Positions 19,112 through 28,398 of a stretch of 64,000 nt of DNA are shown here, piece by piece. The stretch is taken from positions 76,777 to 140,776 of the forward strand of contig NZ_CALMFY010000057.1 of NCBI RefSeq assembly GCF_937863485.1. The letters are read 5' to 3'. The DNA comes from an uncultured Nostoc sp. Its GTDB lineage: Bacteria; Cyanobacteriota; Cyanobacteriia; Cyanobacteriales; Nostocaceae. How positions within the stretch are numbered: position 1 is the stretch's first letter; each line of letters starts with the position of its first letter. The position numbers and the translations under genes are program-made. The notes below the pieces were generated by a model. That model made no database searches. It was given only the letters and a program-made list of their open reading frames with translations, and was not told where the DNA came from.

Positions 19112-20386
19112 TTAAACTCGACCTCGGAGAAACTGCGCCATTTCGTTAGGAGTTGGTGACATTTCCAAAGCAGTTTCTTCAGTAATCCGACCGTCTTGAT
19201 AGAGATTGAGCAACGACTGATTCATCGTAATCATGCCGTCAAAGCCAGCTTGTTTCATCAACTCGCCAATTTCATCATATTTACCATCTTTGATCCATTC
19301 TTTAATTGCCTCAGTGTTAATCAAGACATCGTGGAAAGCAGCCCGCTTCCCGTCAGTTGTGCGGCATAACCCTTGGGCAATTACTGCCACTAAAGACTCA
19401 GAAATTGCCACCCGCATTGCATCCTGTTCTTCACCAGAGTAGAGATTGAGAATCCGCTCAATGGTTTTGACAGCGCTATTGGTGTGCAAGGTTCCCATGA
19501 CTAAGTGACCAGTCTGAGCAGCTTTTAGGGCGGTGTTAACTGTTTCCTTATCCCGCATTTCTCCCACCAGAATTAAATCTGGGTCTTCCCGCAAAGCTGC
19601 TTTCAAAGCGTTGTCAAATTTCCGGGTGTGCATTCCCACTTCCCGCTGTTTGACTAAAGACTTGCGGCTTTGATGAACAAATTCTATCGGGTCTTCAATG
19701 GTAATGATATGCTTGGCCATCTCCTTATTGATGTAGTCAACCATCGCTGCCATTGTGGTGGATTTACCAGAACCAGTGGGCCCAGTCACCAAAATTAAAC
19801 CTTTGTGGTGATGACAAATATCCCGAAAAACTGGAGGTAAATTCAACTGTTCCATAGTTAAGATTTTCAGCGGAATCAACCGCAAGACCATTGCAGGCCC
19901 TTTGAGGGAGCCAAAAACATTAATCCGCACGCGAGCAAAGTCATACTGAGTTGCTCCGTCAAATTCTAAATGTTCTTCAAAGCGCTGAATTTCCCCCTCA
20001 GTCATCACCTCCCGCAACCAATTCATCAAAGTTTCTTTATCTATTTCTGGATGATCCGTTGCTTGAATTTCTCCTCGGTTGCGGAAGCGGGGTACTTCAC
20101 CTACACCCAGGTGAAGGTCAGAATATCCCTGATCGTAAGCTTCCCTAATTAACTGCGCTAAAGTGAGTCCCGGACTGGTGTTTTTAGGGCGAAGTGAACT
20201 AGGTATGGGCGGTGGACTACCCGGACGATGACCTGCAACAGGAGCGTTGGTGCTTCTATCCATTGACATATCCAATGTTTGTGTCATCTGCCGCTGCGTA
20301 CTAGAGGTTGGCGGTGGTGGCGGCATTGGCGGTAGGTTACGTCCAGCAGCAGGGTTAGAATTTAATGGAGACTGTGATTCTGTCAT
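19112..20386 (-). CDS. pilT: type IV pilus retraction ATPase PilT
   Basis: A 424-residue hexameric cytoplasmic AAA-like secretion ATPase that powers pilus retraction (twitching, hormogonium motility, DNA uptake). Walker A GPTGSGKST is at 202-210; the Asp box, Walker B (DPDLILVGEMRD) and His box (TGHLVMGTLHTNSA) follow, and the PilT signature AIRNLIRE is replaced by a divergent C-terminus. The first ~70 residues are a Pro-rich, low-complexity extension (MPPPPPTSS...), usual for cyanobacterial PilT1. Length is typical for that group. The KaiB-like gene follows on the same strand. Confidence 0.93.
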   Translation of the reverse strand: MTESQSPLNSNPAAGRNLPPMPPPPPTSSTQRQMTQTLDMSMDRSTNAPVAGHRPGSPPPIPSSLRPKNTSPGLTLAQLIREAYDQGYSDLHLGVGEVPRFRNRGEIQATDHPEIDKETLMNWLREVMTEGEIQRFEEHLEFDGATQYDFARVRINVFGSLKGPAMVLRLIPLKILTMEQLNLPPVFRDICHHHKGLILVTGPTGSGKSTTMAAMVDYINKEMAKHIITIEDPIEFVHQSRKSLVKQREVGMHTRKFDNALKAALREDPDLILVGEMRDKETVNTALKAAQTGHLVMGTLHTNSAVKTIERILNLYSGEEQDAMRVAISESLVAVIAQGLCRTTDGKRAAFHDVLINTEAIKEWIKDGKYDEIGELMKQAGFDGMITMNQSLLNLYQDGRITEETALEMSPTPNEMAQFLRGRV

Positions 20387-21118
20387 ATATCTTCACATTT
20401 GGCAGTTAAAAAGTTGAATTAGCGAGAAGTCTAGTCACTTGCTTCAATGACTTTTGGAGAATGCTTGCGTGCAAGCCCTAGCGGTGATGGGGAGCGATTG
20501 AGACTCTAGAACCACGGTCAATCCATTTCATCCACCTCAATTAGTATCTTTTTTTCCTGAGATTCCACTTCTCAAAAGATTTAGAGAAGTTATTTATCCT
20601 ATATAACCTGGTTTAACACACGCAATGAGTCAAGACGCTTCAGTAAAATTATTGAGGTAAATAAGTATTTTTTAATACACAATTAAAATATAAATATTCT
20701 AAGCCTTTAGATGAGAAATTTATCCCAGGCATGGACACAAATTGCCAGCAATTAACAGCACAAACATTAGCAGATCATTTATTCAGCCCATCTATGAATT
20801 ATGAGAACCACGAATAATTTTTATAAGAAATGTTAATTGGAATAGGAGCAATATCCAGGGGATCAAGGTTAAAAGCTCATACCTTTTAGGTTATATACCT
20901 GAAGAGAGATGCAGAAAAGAAGTTTTTTTAATAGATAGAAACTTGACTTTATATCCACAATTAGAAAAAATTAACTGTAAAGTTTAGTAAATAAATACTC
21001 ATTTTTCCGATTAGTTTTTATATACTGAATTTCACTGAGAAACAAATTCAGTTTACTCGCCAAAAGCGAGATATGACTGAAAATTCAAATTTGCTGTGTA
21101 TTTTTAGGAGGAAAAGTC
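20387..21118. other. AT-rich intergenic region upstream of pilT
   Basis: About 730 bases with no supported gene. A 28-codon frame (20731-20817, MDTNCQQLTAQTLADHLF...) has no ribosome site and no known relative. The region must hold the leftward pilT promoter and the rightward promoter of the small membrane protein gene. Confidence 0.4.
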
Positions 21119-21493
21119 ATGGTTTCTGCTCAAAGCTCTAATCAAGGAAAGACCTACTCCATGTTGATGATTAAAAGCTTTTTAATATGGACTTTTACAT
21201 TAGCAGTATGCTTGTTGGTTGTCGGTTTTCCACTAGTTGTCTTGATGGCTACAGTCGGATGTCTGTTGTCAATTGTCTTGCAATCTGTGATGCCTGTTAG
21301 TGCTGTTTTGCTTGTAGCAGGCGCTTTAATAATGTTTAATGTCATGGCAGTTGTATTGGCTGCGGGTGTACTAACTCTTAAAGGAGTTCATCCTAATGAA
21401 ATTAAATGGTTAAGCTGGCTGCATGGAGAAGCAGACCAAATGCAGACTACTGTTTACGCTGCTTGCCCTTTAACTTGTGAGATTAAAATATAG
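21119..21493 (+). CDS. small membrane protein, unknown
   Basis: A 124-residue protein with two long hydrophobic segments (about residues 18-55 and 58-87), each possibly a hairpin of two helices, and a short soluble C-terminus with two Cys. No family recognised. TAGGAGGAAAAGTC places a strong AGGAGG site seven bases before the ATG, and two intrinsic terminators follow, so it is very likely expressed as a single-gene unit. Confidence 0.7.
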   Translation: MVSAQSSNQGKTYSMLMIKSFLIWTFTLAVCLLVVGFPLVVLMATVGCLLSIVLQSVMPVSAVLLVAGALIMFNVMAVVLAAGVLTLKGVHPNEIKWLSWLHGEADQMQTTVYAACPLTCEIKI

Positions 21494-21530
21494 TCATTAC
21501 AGGTGAATTCGACAAACAAACAGTGCGTCT

Positions 21531-21552
21531 GCCCGGTTAAGCCGGGTTTTTT
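21531..21552 (+). terminator. intrinsic terminator, first copy
   Basis: CCCGG-TTAAG-CCGGG followed by six T, about 40 bases after the membrane protein stop. Confidence 0.85.
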
Positions 21553-21625
21553 CATGCTTTTTGTGATTTGAACATTGGAGATTAAGATTTAGTAATTAGA
21601 GTTTTATTCGAGAAATAGTGCATTT

Positions 21626-21647
21626 GCCTGGTTAAGCCGGGTTTTTT
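21626..21647 (+). terminator. intrinsic terminator, second copy
   Basis: CCTGG-TTAAG-CCGGG followed by six T, 95 bases after the first. Flanking bases (AGTGC upstream, TTTTTTCAT and GTGATTT downstream) also match, so the whole terminator segment is duplicated. Confidence 0.8.
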
Positions 21648-21771
21648 CATACTTTTATGTGATTTATCCTTTTATATTTATGATTTGTGTGATGATTTAC
21701 CGCCAACTATTGACTATTAATCATAGACCATTGACTATAGCCATTGGCAAATGACAGATGATTAATGACTA

Positions 21772-22899
21772 ATGACTAATCAAAAACGGGTTTACATTAT
21801 CTTGGGTACTCGTCCGGAAGCGATTAAACTAGCTCCGGTGATTCAAGTCTTCCAGAAGTCTTCAGATTTTGAGTCGCAAGTAATTCTAACTGGACAGCAT
21901 CGGGAGATGGTTGAGCAAGTTATGCAGCTGTTCAACATCAAGCCAGATTATGACTTAGAAATTATGCAGGTTCAGCAATCTCTAAATGATATTACCTGCC
22001 GCAGTTTACAAGGGTTAGAAGGGTTATTCAAGGAGAAAAAGCCAGATTTAGTGGTGGTGCAGGGAGACACTACCACGGCTTTTGCGGCTGCTTTGGCAGC
22101 TTTTTATCAAAAAATCCCTGTTGGTCATGTAGAAGCAGGGTTAAGAACGGATGATATCTTGAATCCTTACCCAGAAGAAGCTAATCGGCGATTGATTTCT
22201 CAAATTACTCAGTTGCACTTTGCGCCGACTCCTTGGGCTGTGGAAAACTTGCATCGTTCTGGTGTTTTGGGTGAAATTCACATGACCGGTAACACGGTAA
22301 TTGATGCATTGTTAAATGTAGCTGCAACCCAAGCAATTTGCAATGTACCAGGCTTAGAGTGGGATTCATATCGCGTTCTGTTAGCAACAGTTCACCGTCG
22401 GGAGAATTGGGGAGAACCTCTGTTAGCGATCGCTCAGGGGTTTTTACAAATTTTAGATAAGTTTCCTGATACAGCTTTGCTGCTACCATTGCACCGCAAT
22501 CCGACAGTGCGAGTTCCATTACAAGAGCTTTTAGGGAATCATCCCCGAATTTTCTTAACAGATCCTTTAGATTATGGTCAACTGGTGGGAGCAATTGGGC
22601 GATCGCATCTTTTGCTCACTGACTCTGGTGGGTTGCAGGAAGAAGCCCCCAGCTTGGGAAAACCAGTACTAGTTTTGAGAGACACCACCGAAAGACCAGA
22701 GGCTGTTGTAGCGGGTACAGCCAAACTTGTAGGCACTACGAGTCAGAACATTTTTGCAGCCGCTGCTGAGTTACTCAGTGATCTAGATGCTTATGAAGCA
22801 ATGGCAAATGCAATTAATCCCTTTGGAGATGGTCATGCAGCAGAGCGCATTTTGCAGATTGTGCAAAATTACTTGGGTCTTTCATCAGAATCAACTTAG
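21772..22899 (+). CDS. wecB: UDP-N-acetylglucosamine 2-epimerase (non-hydrolysing)
   Basis: A 375-residue cytosolic enzyme interconverting UDP-GlcNAc and UDP-ManNAc, supplying ManNAc/ManNAcA for surface polysaccharide. The N-terminal GTRPEAIKLAPVI, QGDTTTAFAAALAAF, VGHVEAGLRT, VHRREN, PLHRNP and the nucleotide-binding LTDSGGLQEEAPSLGKPVLVLR (split by description) blocks are all present and in order. Length is normal. It stands alone; the upstream spacer is simple-sequence TGACTAATGAC repeat, giving two possible ATGs. A terminator follows at 22947. Confidence 0.94.
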   Translation: MTNQKRVYIILGTRPEAIKLAPVIQVFQKSSDFESQVILTGQHREMVEQVMQLFNIKPDYDLEIMQVQQSLNDITCRSLQGLEGLFKEKKPDLVVVQGDTTTAFAAALAAFYQKIPVGHVEAGLRTDDILNPYPEEANRRLISQITQLHFAPTPWAVENLHRSGVLGEIHMTGNTVIDALLNVAATQAICNVPGLEWDSYRVLLATVHRRENWGEPLLAIAQGFLQILDKFPDTALLLPLHRNPTVRVPLQELLGNHPRIFLTDPLDYGQLVGAIGRSHLLLTDSGGLQEEAPSLGKPVLVLRDTTERPEAVVAGTAKLVGTTSQNIFAAAAELLSDLDAYEAMANAINPFGDGHAAERILQIVQNYLGLSSEST

Positions 22900-22946
22900 A
22901 AAGTTACATTAAACAAAGTGCAAAATTTCTGTTTTTTAGGGTGCAA

Positions 22947-22979
22947 AAAACCGGCTTTTCTCCCGGTTTTTATTTTTTT
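22947..22979 (+). terminator. intrinsic terminator of wecB
   Basis: AAAACCGG pairs with CCGGTTTT across an eight-base loop, followed by an ATTTTTTT tract; 48 bases after the wecB stop. Confidence 0.8.
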
Positions 22980-23369
22980 AGTTAGATTTATTTCCATCCC
23001 ACAAGAAAACAGGTAGAGCCTCGAAACGAGATTTTCCAAGGGTGGCTTTTTGATTGACTGACAAAAGTCCTCAAAGTCTTGTCCTTTCGCTTTCATCCCG
23101 CTTAAGAATCAATTCCCAAGCTAATAGCTTAAGTCTACTAAAGTAGACTCAAAAGCATTTAAGCTATAAGCAATCAATTTATAGCAGTTCTCGACCAAGT
23201 AAGGTACAGTTTTGACCTCACTTCCATTCCTCTCTCCTTTTAAGAGAGAGGCTTTGAATTTTTCCCCTTCCCGCTTCGGAAAGGGGGCTAGGGGGTTAGG
23301 TCTTATACCTTACCGAATTGAAAATGGCTATATTGCACGGCGGGTTAGGGTGCAACGCATTCATATTGG
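22980..23369. other. intergenic dispersed repeats
   Basis: No gene is supported. It contains the CCTCTCTCC...GAGAGAGGCTTTGAAT repeat (about 23226-23262) and a CCCCTTCCC...GGAAAGGGG palindrome (23265-23287), both widespread in Nostoc spacers. Confidence 0.5.
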
Positions 23370-24038
23370 CTAAATACCCAGAGCTACTCGAGTTTCAGGG
23401 CCCACAACACCATCTACAAGTAGACCTTTACTTGCCTGAAAGCTTCGGACTCGGCTAGCAGTTTCTTGACCGTAAACTCCATCAATTCTGAGATTACCCA
23501 AAGCTGTTTGAACGTCTCTTACAAGCAGACCTCTAGAACCAGGGGTAAGAATAACTGAACCCCCAACGCCACCAGGTCTAGTCACAGGAGCACTGTAAGG
23601 TTTATCACCAACCCATCGGGCAAAAACGTATCTACCTGTAGAAAGCCTAGCAAAACCGTTTTCATATCTTTCAATCGCTGGGAGTGTTGAGCCATTTGAT
23701 ACACAGTCCACATATGAGTAGTTGCTGCTTGGGCCTGTACGGATACGTAAACAACTGCCGTTAGTCCTTACATATGCAGCCGAACTCATTTGAATTTGGC
23801 TAGCAGCAATAAGTAATACACCAACACCAGCTAAAGCTAACCAAGCTGAAGATTTAAGAAGTTTTTTCCAATTGAATTTAGATTTGCTGTTTCCAGATGC
23901 TTCTTCTTTAGTAATAACTATGTCAGAAGATTTAAGAAGTTTTTTCCAATTCGATTGAGATTTAGGAGGATTGTATCCAGTGTTTCCAGATGCCTCTTCT
24001 TGAGCAATAAACATGTGGGAATAAGCAAGATATTCCAT
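23370..24038 (-). CDS. SH3b and peptidoglycan-binding domain protein
   Basis: A 222-residue membrane-anchored cell-wall protein. Residues 1-64 are cytoplasmic and contain a duplicated block (EEASGN...NWKKLLKSS, at 14-38 and 45-64). A single TM helix (about 66-84) is followed by a bacterial SH3 domain (NGSCLRIRTGPSSNYSYVDCV...) and a PG_binding_1 domain at the C-terminus (LLVRDVQTALGNLRIDGVYG...VDGVVGPETRVAL). It probably binds peptidoglycan from the periplasmic side; no catalytic domain is present. A 16-bp hairpin lies upstream at 24200. Confidence 0.83.
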   Translation of the reverse strand: MEYLAYSHMFIAQEEASGNTGYNPPKSQSNWKKLLKSSDIVITKEEASGNSKSKFNWKKLLKSSAWLALAGVGVLLIAASQIQMSSAAYVRTNGSCLRIRTGPSSNYSYVDCVSNGSTLPAIERYENGFARLSTGRYVFARWVGDKPYSAPVTRPGGVGGSVILTPGSRGLLVRDVQTALGNLRIDGVYGQETASRVRSFQASKGLLVDGVVGPETRVALGI

Positions 24039-24199
24039 AATGCACTCCTTTATATGAAAAAATGAGTACCACAGAGAAATACTTTATTTTTCTCTGTATT
24101 TATTCTTAGTATATTTTATATCACTGTGTTTTCAAAATATTTTTACTGGTAGCGAAATTAAGAAAAAATAAAATTAGTCAAAAGATTCCTGAGAAAATG

Positions 24200-24238
24200 C
24201 ATCGCCTGGTGATTTAATATAAAAATCACCAGGCGATG
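24200..24238. repeat. 16-bp perfect hairpin
   Basis: CATCGCCTGGTGATTT (24200-24215) pairs with AAATCACCAGGCGATG (24223-24238). A dispersed-repeat half (GTAGCCCGTTGTAGACATC) follows immediately. It lies between two minus-strand genes and may end transcription of the response regulator, although no T-run follows. Confidence 0.7.
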
Positions 24239-24333
24239 AGGTAGCCCGTTGTAGACATCACATTTTCAAAATAAATAAAATTTAGTTAAAGCTTTCTTGC
24301 TTACTGGCTTCTGACTTATTGCATCTAAATATG

Positions 24334-24768
24334 TCAAGCGTATCGTTTGAGTCCAGTTAAACTAGCAACAACAGAAGCTAACTCGTCTAAGTCTATCGGC
24401 TTACATCGGTATATATCATAACTTATTAATCAGGCATTATTACGGTGTTTTTCGAGAGCGGATGCCGTTAAAGCAATCGCTGGAATTTTTCTCCCTCGCT
24501 TTGCTTCCAGATTTCTGGCCTTCAAGAGCAGTGAGTAGCCGTCTTCATCTGGTAAATAAATGTCACTAATTAGGATGTCTGGTTTAAAAGATGACATTAT
24601 TGCTATAGCCTCGCCTGCTGAAGCAGATGTGACTACCTCTGCTCCGTCTATTTCAAACAGGAAAGTAAGTAATGTTCTCGTATCAGGATCGTCATCAACA
24701 ACCAGCAATCGCAGACCTTTAAAAGAGATCGATTGATCAGACATTATTTTCACTGCCTTGTAGCTCAA
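24334..24768 (-). pseudogene. response regulator receiver protein with in-frame stop
   Basis: The frame opens as a CheY-like receiver: LLVVDDDPDTR gives the acidic pocket, ILISDIYLPDEDGY the phospho-acceptor Asp, and PAIALTASA the Thr/Ser switch. It then stops at TGA (24430-24432) after 112 codons. Reading through, the same frame goes on as LISYDIYRCKPIDLDEL and ASVVASLTGLKRYA to a second stop at 24334, supplying the conserved Lys-Pro and final helix. So a single nonsense mutation cuts a 144-residue receiver before its essential Lys. Stop-codon readthrough or sequencing error are the alternatives. Confidence 0.75.
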
Positions 24769-24899
24769 ACACTTGGAGTAGCAACTATCTCAAAAGGCAG
24801 GTATTTGTAAATGCCATTTGATGTCTACTTAACTAAATCTTAAAGGAACTAACTAGCAAGGGTCTGTCCGGTTTCGGACATATAATAAGTTAAAGTTAT

Positions 24900-25653
24900 T
24901 TATTGGCGATGTCTACGACGGGCTACGCCTACGCGCCTTGGCTGATTCTCCAGCAACCGAGCAAATTCATTTTGGATGACTCGATAACACTCGCAAGAAG
25001 TTGCTTCCAAATCCTCTCGGTTGAGAATGCTAATATGACCACGCTGGTAGCGAATCATTCCGGTTCGGCTCAGGGTATTAGCCGCTACTGTCACACCGGA
25101 GCGCCGTACACCCAGCATCTGGGCAATAAATTCTTGTGTGAGCGGAAAATCCTCTGATTGCAGGCGGTCAGAGACTGTCAGTAGCCAACGAGCCAGCCGC
25201 TCCTCTAAGGTATGAAAACGGTTGCAGGCACATCCTTGCGCCAGTTCAGTGTATACAGCTTGTACATAGCGCAGCAGCAGGTTTTGAATAGCTCCGCCCT
25301 GATTGACACTCGGTTTTAAGTACACCTGCATCCATCTGCATAGCAGCACCCGAAACCTGCACAAACGCTTTTGTGGTTGTTGTCTTGCCTCCTAAAATTA
25401 TTGGGATACCAACCATGCCTTCATTACTCACTACCCCAACTTCTATCGTCGAGCCATCTTCCATAGTGGTAACTAAAGAAACTACTCCGTGTTGGGGAAA
25501 ATAGACCTGTGTGATCGGTTCTTTTGATTCGTAAATGACTTGCCGAGTCGAAAGCGAAACCAACTTCAAGTGTGGAACAAGACGCTGATAATCACTAGTT
25601 GACAAAGCCGCGAGTAACTTATTTACTTGCGGCTTAAGAGTGTTTTTGCTCAC
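24900..25653 (-). pseudogene. Crp/Fnr-family regulator, frameshifted copy
   Basis: First of three tandem paralogues. Codons from the GTG at 25653 give a cyclic-nucleotide-binding-like beta barrel (LVTTMEDGSTIEVGVVSNEG...); the frame breaks at KTE. In the next frame the protein resumes as NQGGAIQNLLLRYVQ and the winged helix (FIAQMLGVRRSGVTVAANTL). Compared with its neighbour, the break is one extra C at 25307 (GATTGACACTCGG against GATTGAACTCGG). The C-terminus (PRRVGVARRRHRQ) is encoded by a 29-bp dispersed repeat. The two halves could be made separately, but most likely the gene is dead. Confidence 0.8.
24906..24934. repeat. 29-bp small dispersed repeat in the Crp pseudogene end
   Basis: Identical over all 29 bases to 62877-62905 (starts GCGATGTCTACGACGGGC). 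It replaces the normal C-terminal codons of the Crp-like gene. A diverged member lies inside a histidine kinase gene at 62417-62445. Confidence 0.8.
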
Positions 25654-25733
25654 TGAACATTAAAAGAGAAATTTGCTCAAAATACTTTAAATCAAGTGAT
25701 TTTTGCGAGTCTGTTCGGTTTGGCACACATAAC

Positions 25734-26480
25734 TCAAAAAAATTTTTCGGATCGCTTACTGGGCATCATGCCCAGTAAGCGAGCAAATTCGTTTTGTATG
25801 ACTCGATAACACTCGCAGGAAGTTGCTTCCAAATCCTCTCGGTTCAGGATGTTAATATGACCACGGTGATAGCTGATCATTCCGGCTCGGCTGAGGGTGC
25901 TAGCCGCAACTGTAACGCCAGAACGACGTACACCTAGCATCTGGGCGATAAATTCTTGCGTGAGGGGAAAATCTTCTGATTCCAAACGCTCAGAGACTGT
26001 CAGTAGCCAGCGAGCCAGCCGCTCTTCTAAGGTATGCAGACGGTTGCAGGCAGCTGTTTGCGACAGTTCAGAGTATATAGCTTGTACGTAGCGCAGCAGC
26101 AGGGTTTGAATAGCTCCGCCCCGATTGAACTCGGCTCTAAATACATCTGCATTCATCTGCATACCAGCACCCGAAATCTGCACAAATGATGTTGTAGTTG
26201 TGGCCTTGTTTCCTAAAATTACTGGGATACCCACCATGCCTTCATTGCTCACTATCCCAACTTCCGCTGTTGAGCCATCTTCCATAGTGGTAACTATAGA
26301 AACCATTGACTTATCAGCAAAATAGACGTGTGTGATCGGTTCGCCTGCTTGGTAAAGCATTTGCGGAACTTCGAGCGAAACAAACTTTAGATGGGGGACA
26401 AGACGCTGATAATCACTGGCTGGCAGAGCTGCGAGCAGCTTATTTGATAGTTGCTGAAAAAGGTTTTTATCTAATGACAT
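25734..26480 (-). CDS. Crp/Fnr-family transcriptional regulator
   Basis: A 248-residue intact member of the tandem trio. Residues 15-130 form the cNMP-binding-type jelly roll, residues 150-215 the dimer helix and winged-helix DNA-binding domain (TQEFIAQMLGVRRSGVTVAASTLSRAG, given here in two parts: TQEFIAQMLGVRRSG and VTVAASTLSRAG). The Glu/Arg pair that grips cAMP in E. coli Crp is not in place and no Fnr Cys cluster is seen, so the ligand is unknown. About 100 bases of upstream DNA are also shared with the third copy, so the promoter was duplicated with the gene. Confidence 0.88.
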   Translation of the reverse strand: MSLDKNLFQQLSNKLLAALPASDYQRLVPHLKFVSLEVPQMLYQAGEPITHVYFADKSMVSIVTTMEDGSTAEVGIVSNEGMVGIPVILGNKATTTTSFVQISGAGMQMNADVFRAEFNRGGAIQTLLLRYVQAIYSELSQTAACNRLHTLEERLARWLLTVSERLESEDFPLTQEFIAQMLGVRRSGVTVAASTLSRAGMISYHRGHINILNREDLEATSCECYRVIQNEFARLLGMMPSKRSEKFF

Positions 26481-26669
26481 TAGAAGGCACTTTCCTTAAG
26501 GTTGGTGACTCTAGAAAAGCCAACTCAGAGCATAAGGAAAGGATTTAAGGATCAGATCCTGATGTCAAAAGGTGTATTCGCTAAAGAAATACGAAGACAA
26601 TCTAAAAAAGTTTAAATGAACACACTTGTTTGAGTCTGTGCGGTATCGTACACAGAAGCTTAAAAAAAG

Positions 26670-27407
26670 TTATTTTCGTCGTTTATTGGGCTTATTGCCC
26701 AATAAACGAATAGATTCCTCTTTTAGTATCTGATAACATTCACAGGAAGTTTTTTCTAAAGCCTCTCGATTCAGAATCTTAATCTGACCACGGTGGTAGG
26801 CGATCATTCCAGCTTTGCTCAGGGTGCTAGCTGCTTCGGTGACACTAGCGCTATTTACACCCAGCATCTGTGAGATAAATTCTTGGGTGAGCGGAAATTG
26901 CTCTGATTCCAGACGGTCAGAAACTGTCAGCAGCCAACCAGCCAGCCGCTCCTCTAGGGTATGAAAACGGTTGCAGGCAGATTCTTGTACTATTTGAGTG
27001 TATACACGTTGGACATAGCACAGCAGCACGGTTTGAAGCGCTGCACCCCGATTGAACTCGCTTTTGAGTATATCTGCATCGATCTGCATGGCAGTGTCTG
27101 GAATCTGCACAAATGCTGTTGTGATTGTGGTGTTGTTTCCTAAAATTACGGGCATACCCACCATGCCTTCATTACTCACTAAACCAACTTCTGCTGTGGA
27201 GCCATCTTCCATAGTGGTGACTATAGAAACCACTGCTTTATTAGGAAAATAGACCTGTGTGATCGGTTCGCCTGTTTGGTAAAGGACTTGCCGATTTGAT
27301 AGCGGAACCAGCATCATGTGGGGAATAAGACGCTGATAATCGCTGGCTGGCAGAGCTGCAAGCAACTTATTTGTTGGTTGCTCAAGGGCATTTTTGTCTA
27401 ATGACAT
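26670..27407 (-). CDS. Crp/Fnr-family transcriptional regulator
   Basis: A 245-residue third copy, the most diverged: the recognition helix reads ISQMLGVNSASVTEAASTLS where its neighbours have MLGVRRSGVTVAA, so DNA specificity has probably shifted. The barrel block VVSIVTTMEDGSTAEVGLVS is nearly unchanged. I place the start at the ATG at 27407 (MSLDKNALEQ), preceded by AGGAG seven bases away; a longer frame from 27446 has no support. The gene order suggests successive tandem duplication. Confidence 0.88.
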   Translation of the reverse strand: MSLDKNALEQPTNKLLAALPASDYQRLIPHMMLVPLSNRQVLYQTGEPITQVYFPNKAVVSIVTTMEDGSTAEVGLVSNEGMVGMPVILGNNTTITTAFVQIPDTAMQIDADILKSEFNRGAALQTVLLCYVQRVYTQIVQESACNRFHTLEERLAGWLLTVSDRLESEQFPLTQEFISQMLGVNSASVTEAASTLSKAGMIAYHRGQIKILNREALEKTSCECYQILKEESIRLLGNKPNKRRK

Positions 27408-28398
27408 TGGAATTCTCCTGAATGTAGCCGTCTCTAGAAAGAGCAACTCCAGGCATAAGGAGAAAAATCAAGAATCTAATCCTAATGTCAAAAGGTGTAA
27501 TTCCTAAAAAAAGTTGGAATAAGAGTTTTTTATACTCCTATTTGTAAGTATAACATAACTAAATTATTTAATGCAAAATAAAGGGCATTGCTGATTAAAA
27601 ATACGAATTTGTTTCACGCAGAGGCTCACAAACACAGAGAGTAAGAGTTGAAAATAGATGATTTTTGCATTTCATATCTAAATTTAGCAACGCCAGATCA
27701 AGTATTAATATGCTGCTTTGTAACTGCAATTGAATGCATCAAAAATGCCATAACATCCCAGTAAATATTTTAATTATTCAGTATAATTATATTTATTTGT
27801 TACTTAAATTACATTGCTATAGACATGAGTATTGTTGGAAGCGATCGCAGCAAAAAATTCCTGGTTATGCAAGTCCTTAAAACCCTAAATCTTTGTCATT
27901 GCTACCAAATGTTATAAACTCTTCCAAGTATACTTAGTATATTTTAATTGTCATAAAGACAATATATTTAGAACTAAATATATTAATATGAACATTTATT
28001 AAGACTTAATTCTAAAATAATTTTAAAATTTTCTGATATACTACGGTAAATCTATTGATTTGTAGTAGTATGCGCTAGGGCTAAAATACTCCATTTCACA
28101 AATCCTCAATAAAAGCAAGTATTTTCTACTACAATTTTAGATTTTTTCTTACTCCCAACTAGCTTACTTATCTGGTTCATCTATGCAATAATAAGCAACT
28201 GTATTCATAAAATACGTTTTATCTATCGGTTTTTAGTAGTATCAGCTAAATATTAATTTGCTGAAAAACTTATATTGGTTTAGTACCAAATTCGCTGTTG
28301 TTTGGAGCTAATTTACTTACAAAGAGCGCCTTGAGAAAAATGCAAAATCTCCCAAAAAAATATTATTTTTGAATCAACTGAAAAGCAACGCAAAAATT
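27408..28398. other. long AT-rich intergenic region
   Basis: About 990 bases with no supported gene. Just left of 27500 is the leader shared with the second Crp copy (motif GTCAAAAGGTGTA at 26567 and 27487). A CACGCAGAGGCTCACAAAC dispersed repeat is at about 27616. The rest is simple AT-rich DNA holding the divergent promoters. Confidence 0.45.

Noticed and set aside
20731-20817. 28-codon frame upstream of the membrane protein gene
   Set aside because: Too short, no ribosome site, no relatives known to me.
22896-23096. 66-codon minus-strand frame after wecB
   Set aside because: Runs across the wecB terminator and shows no family pattern.
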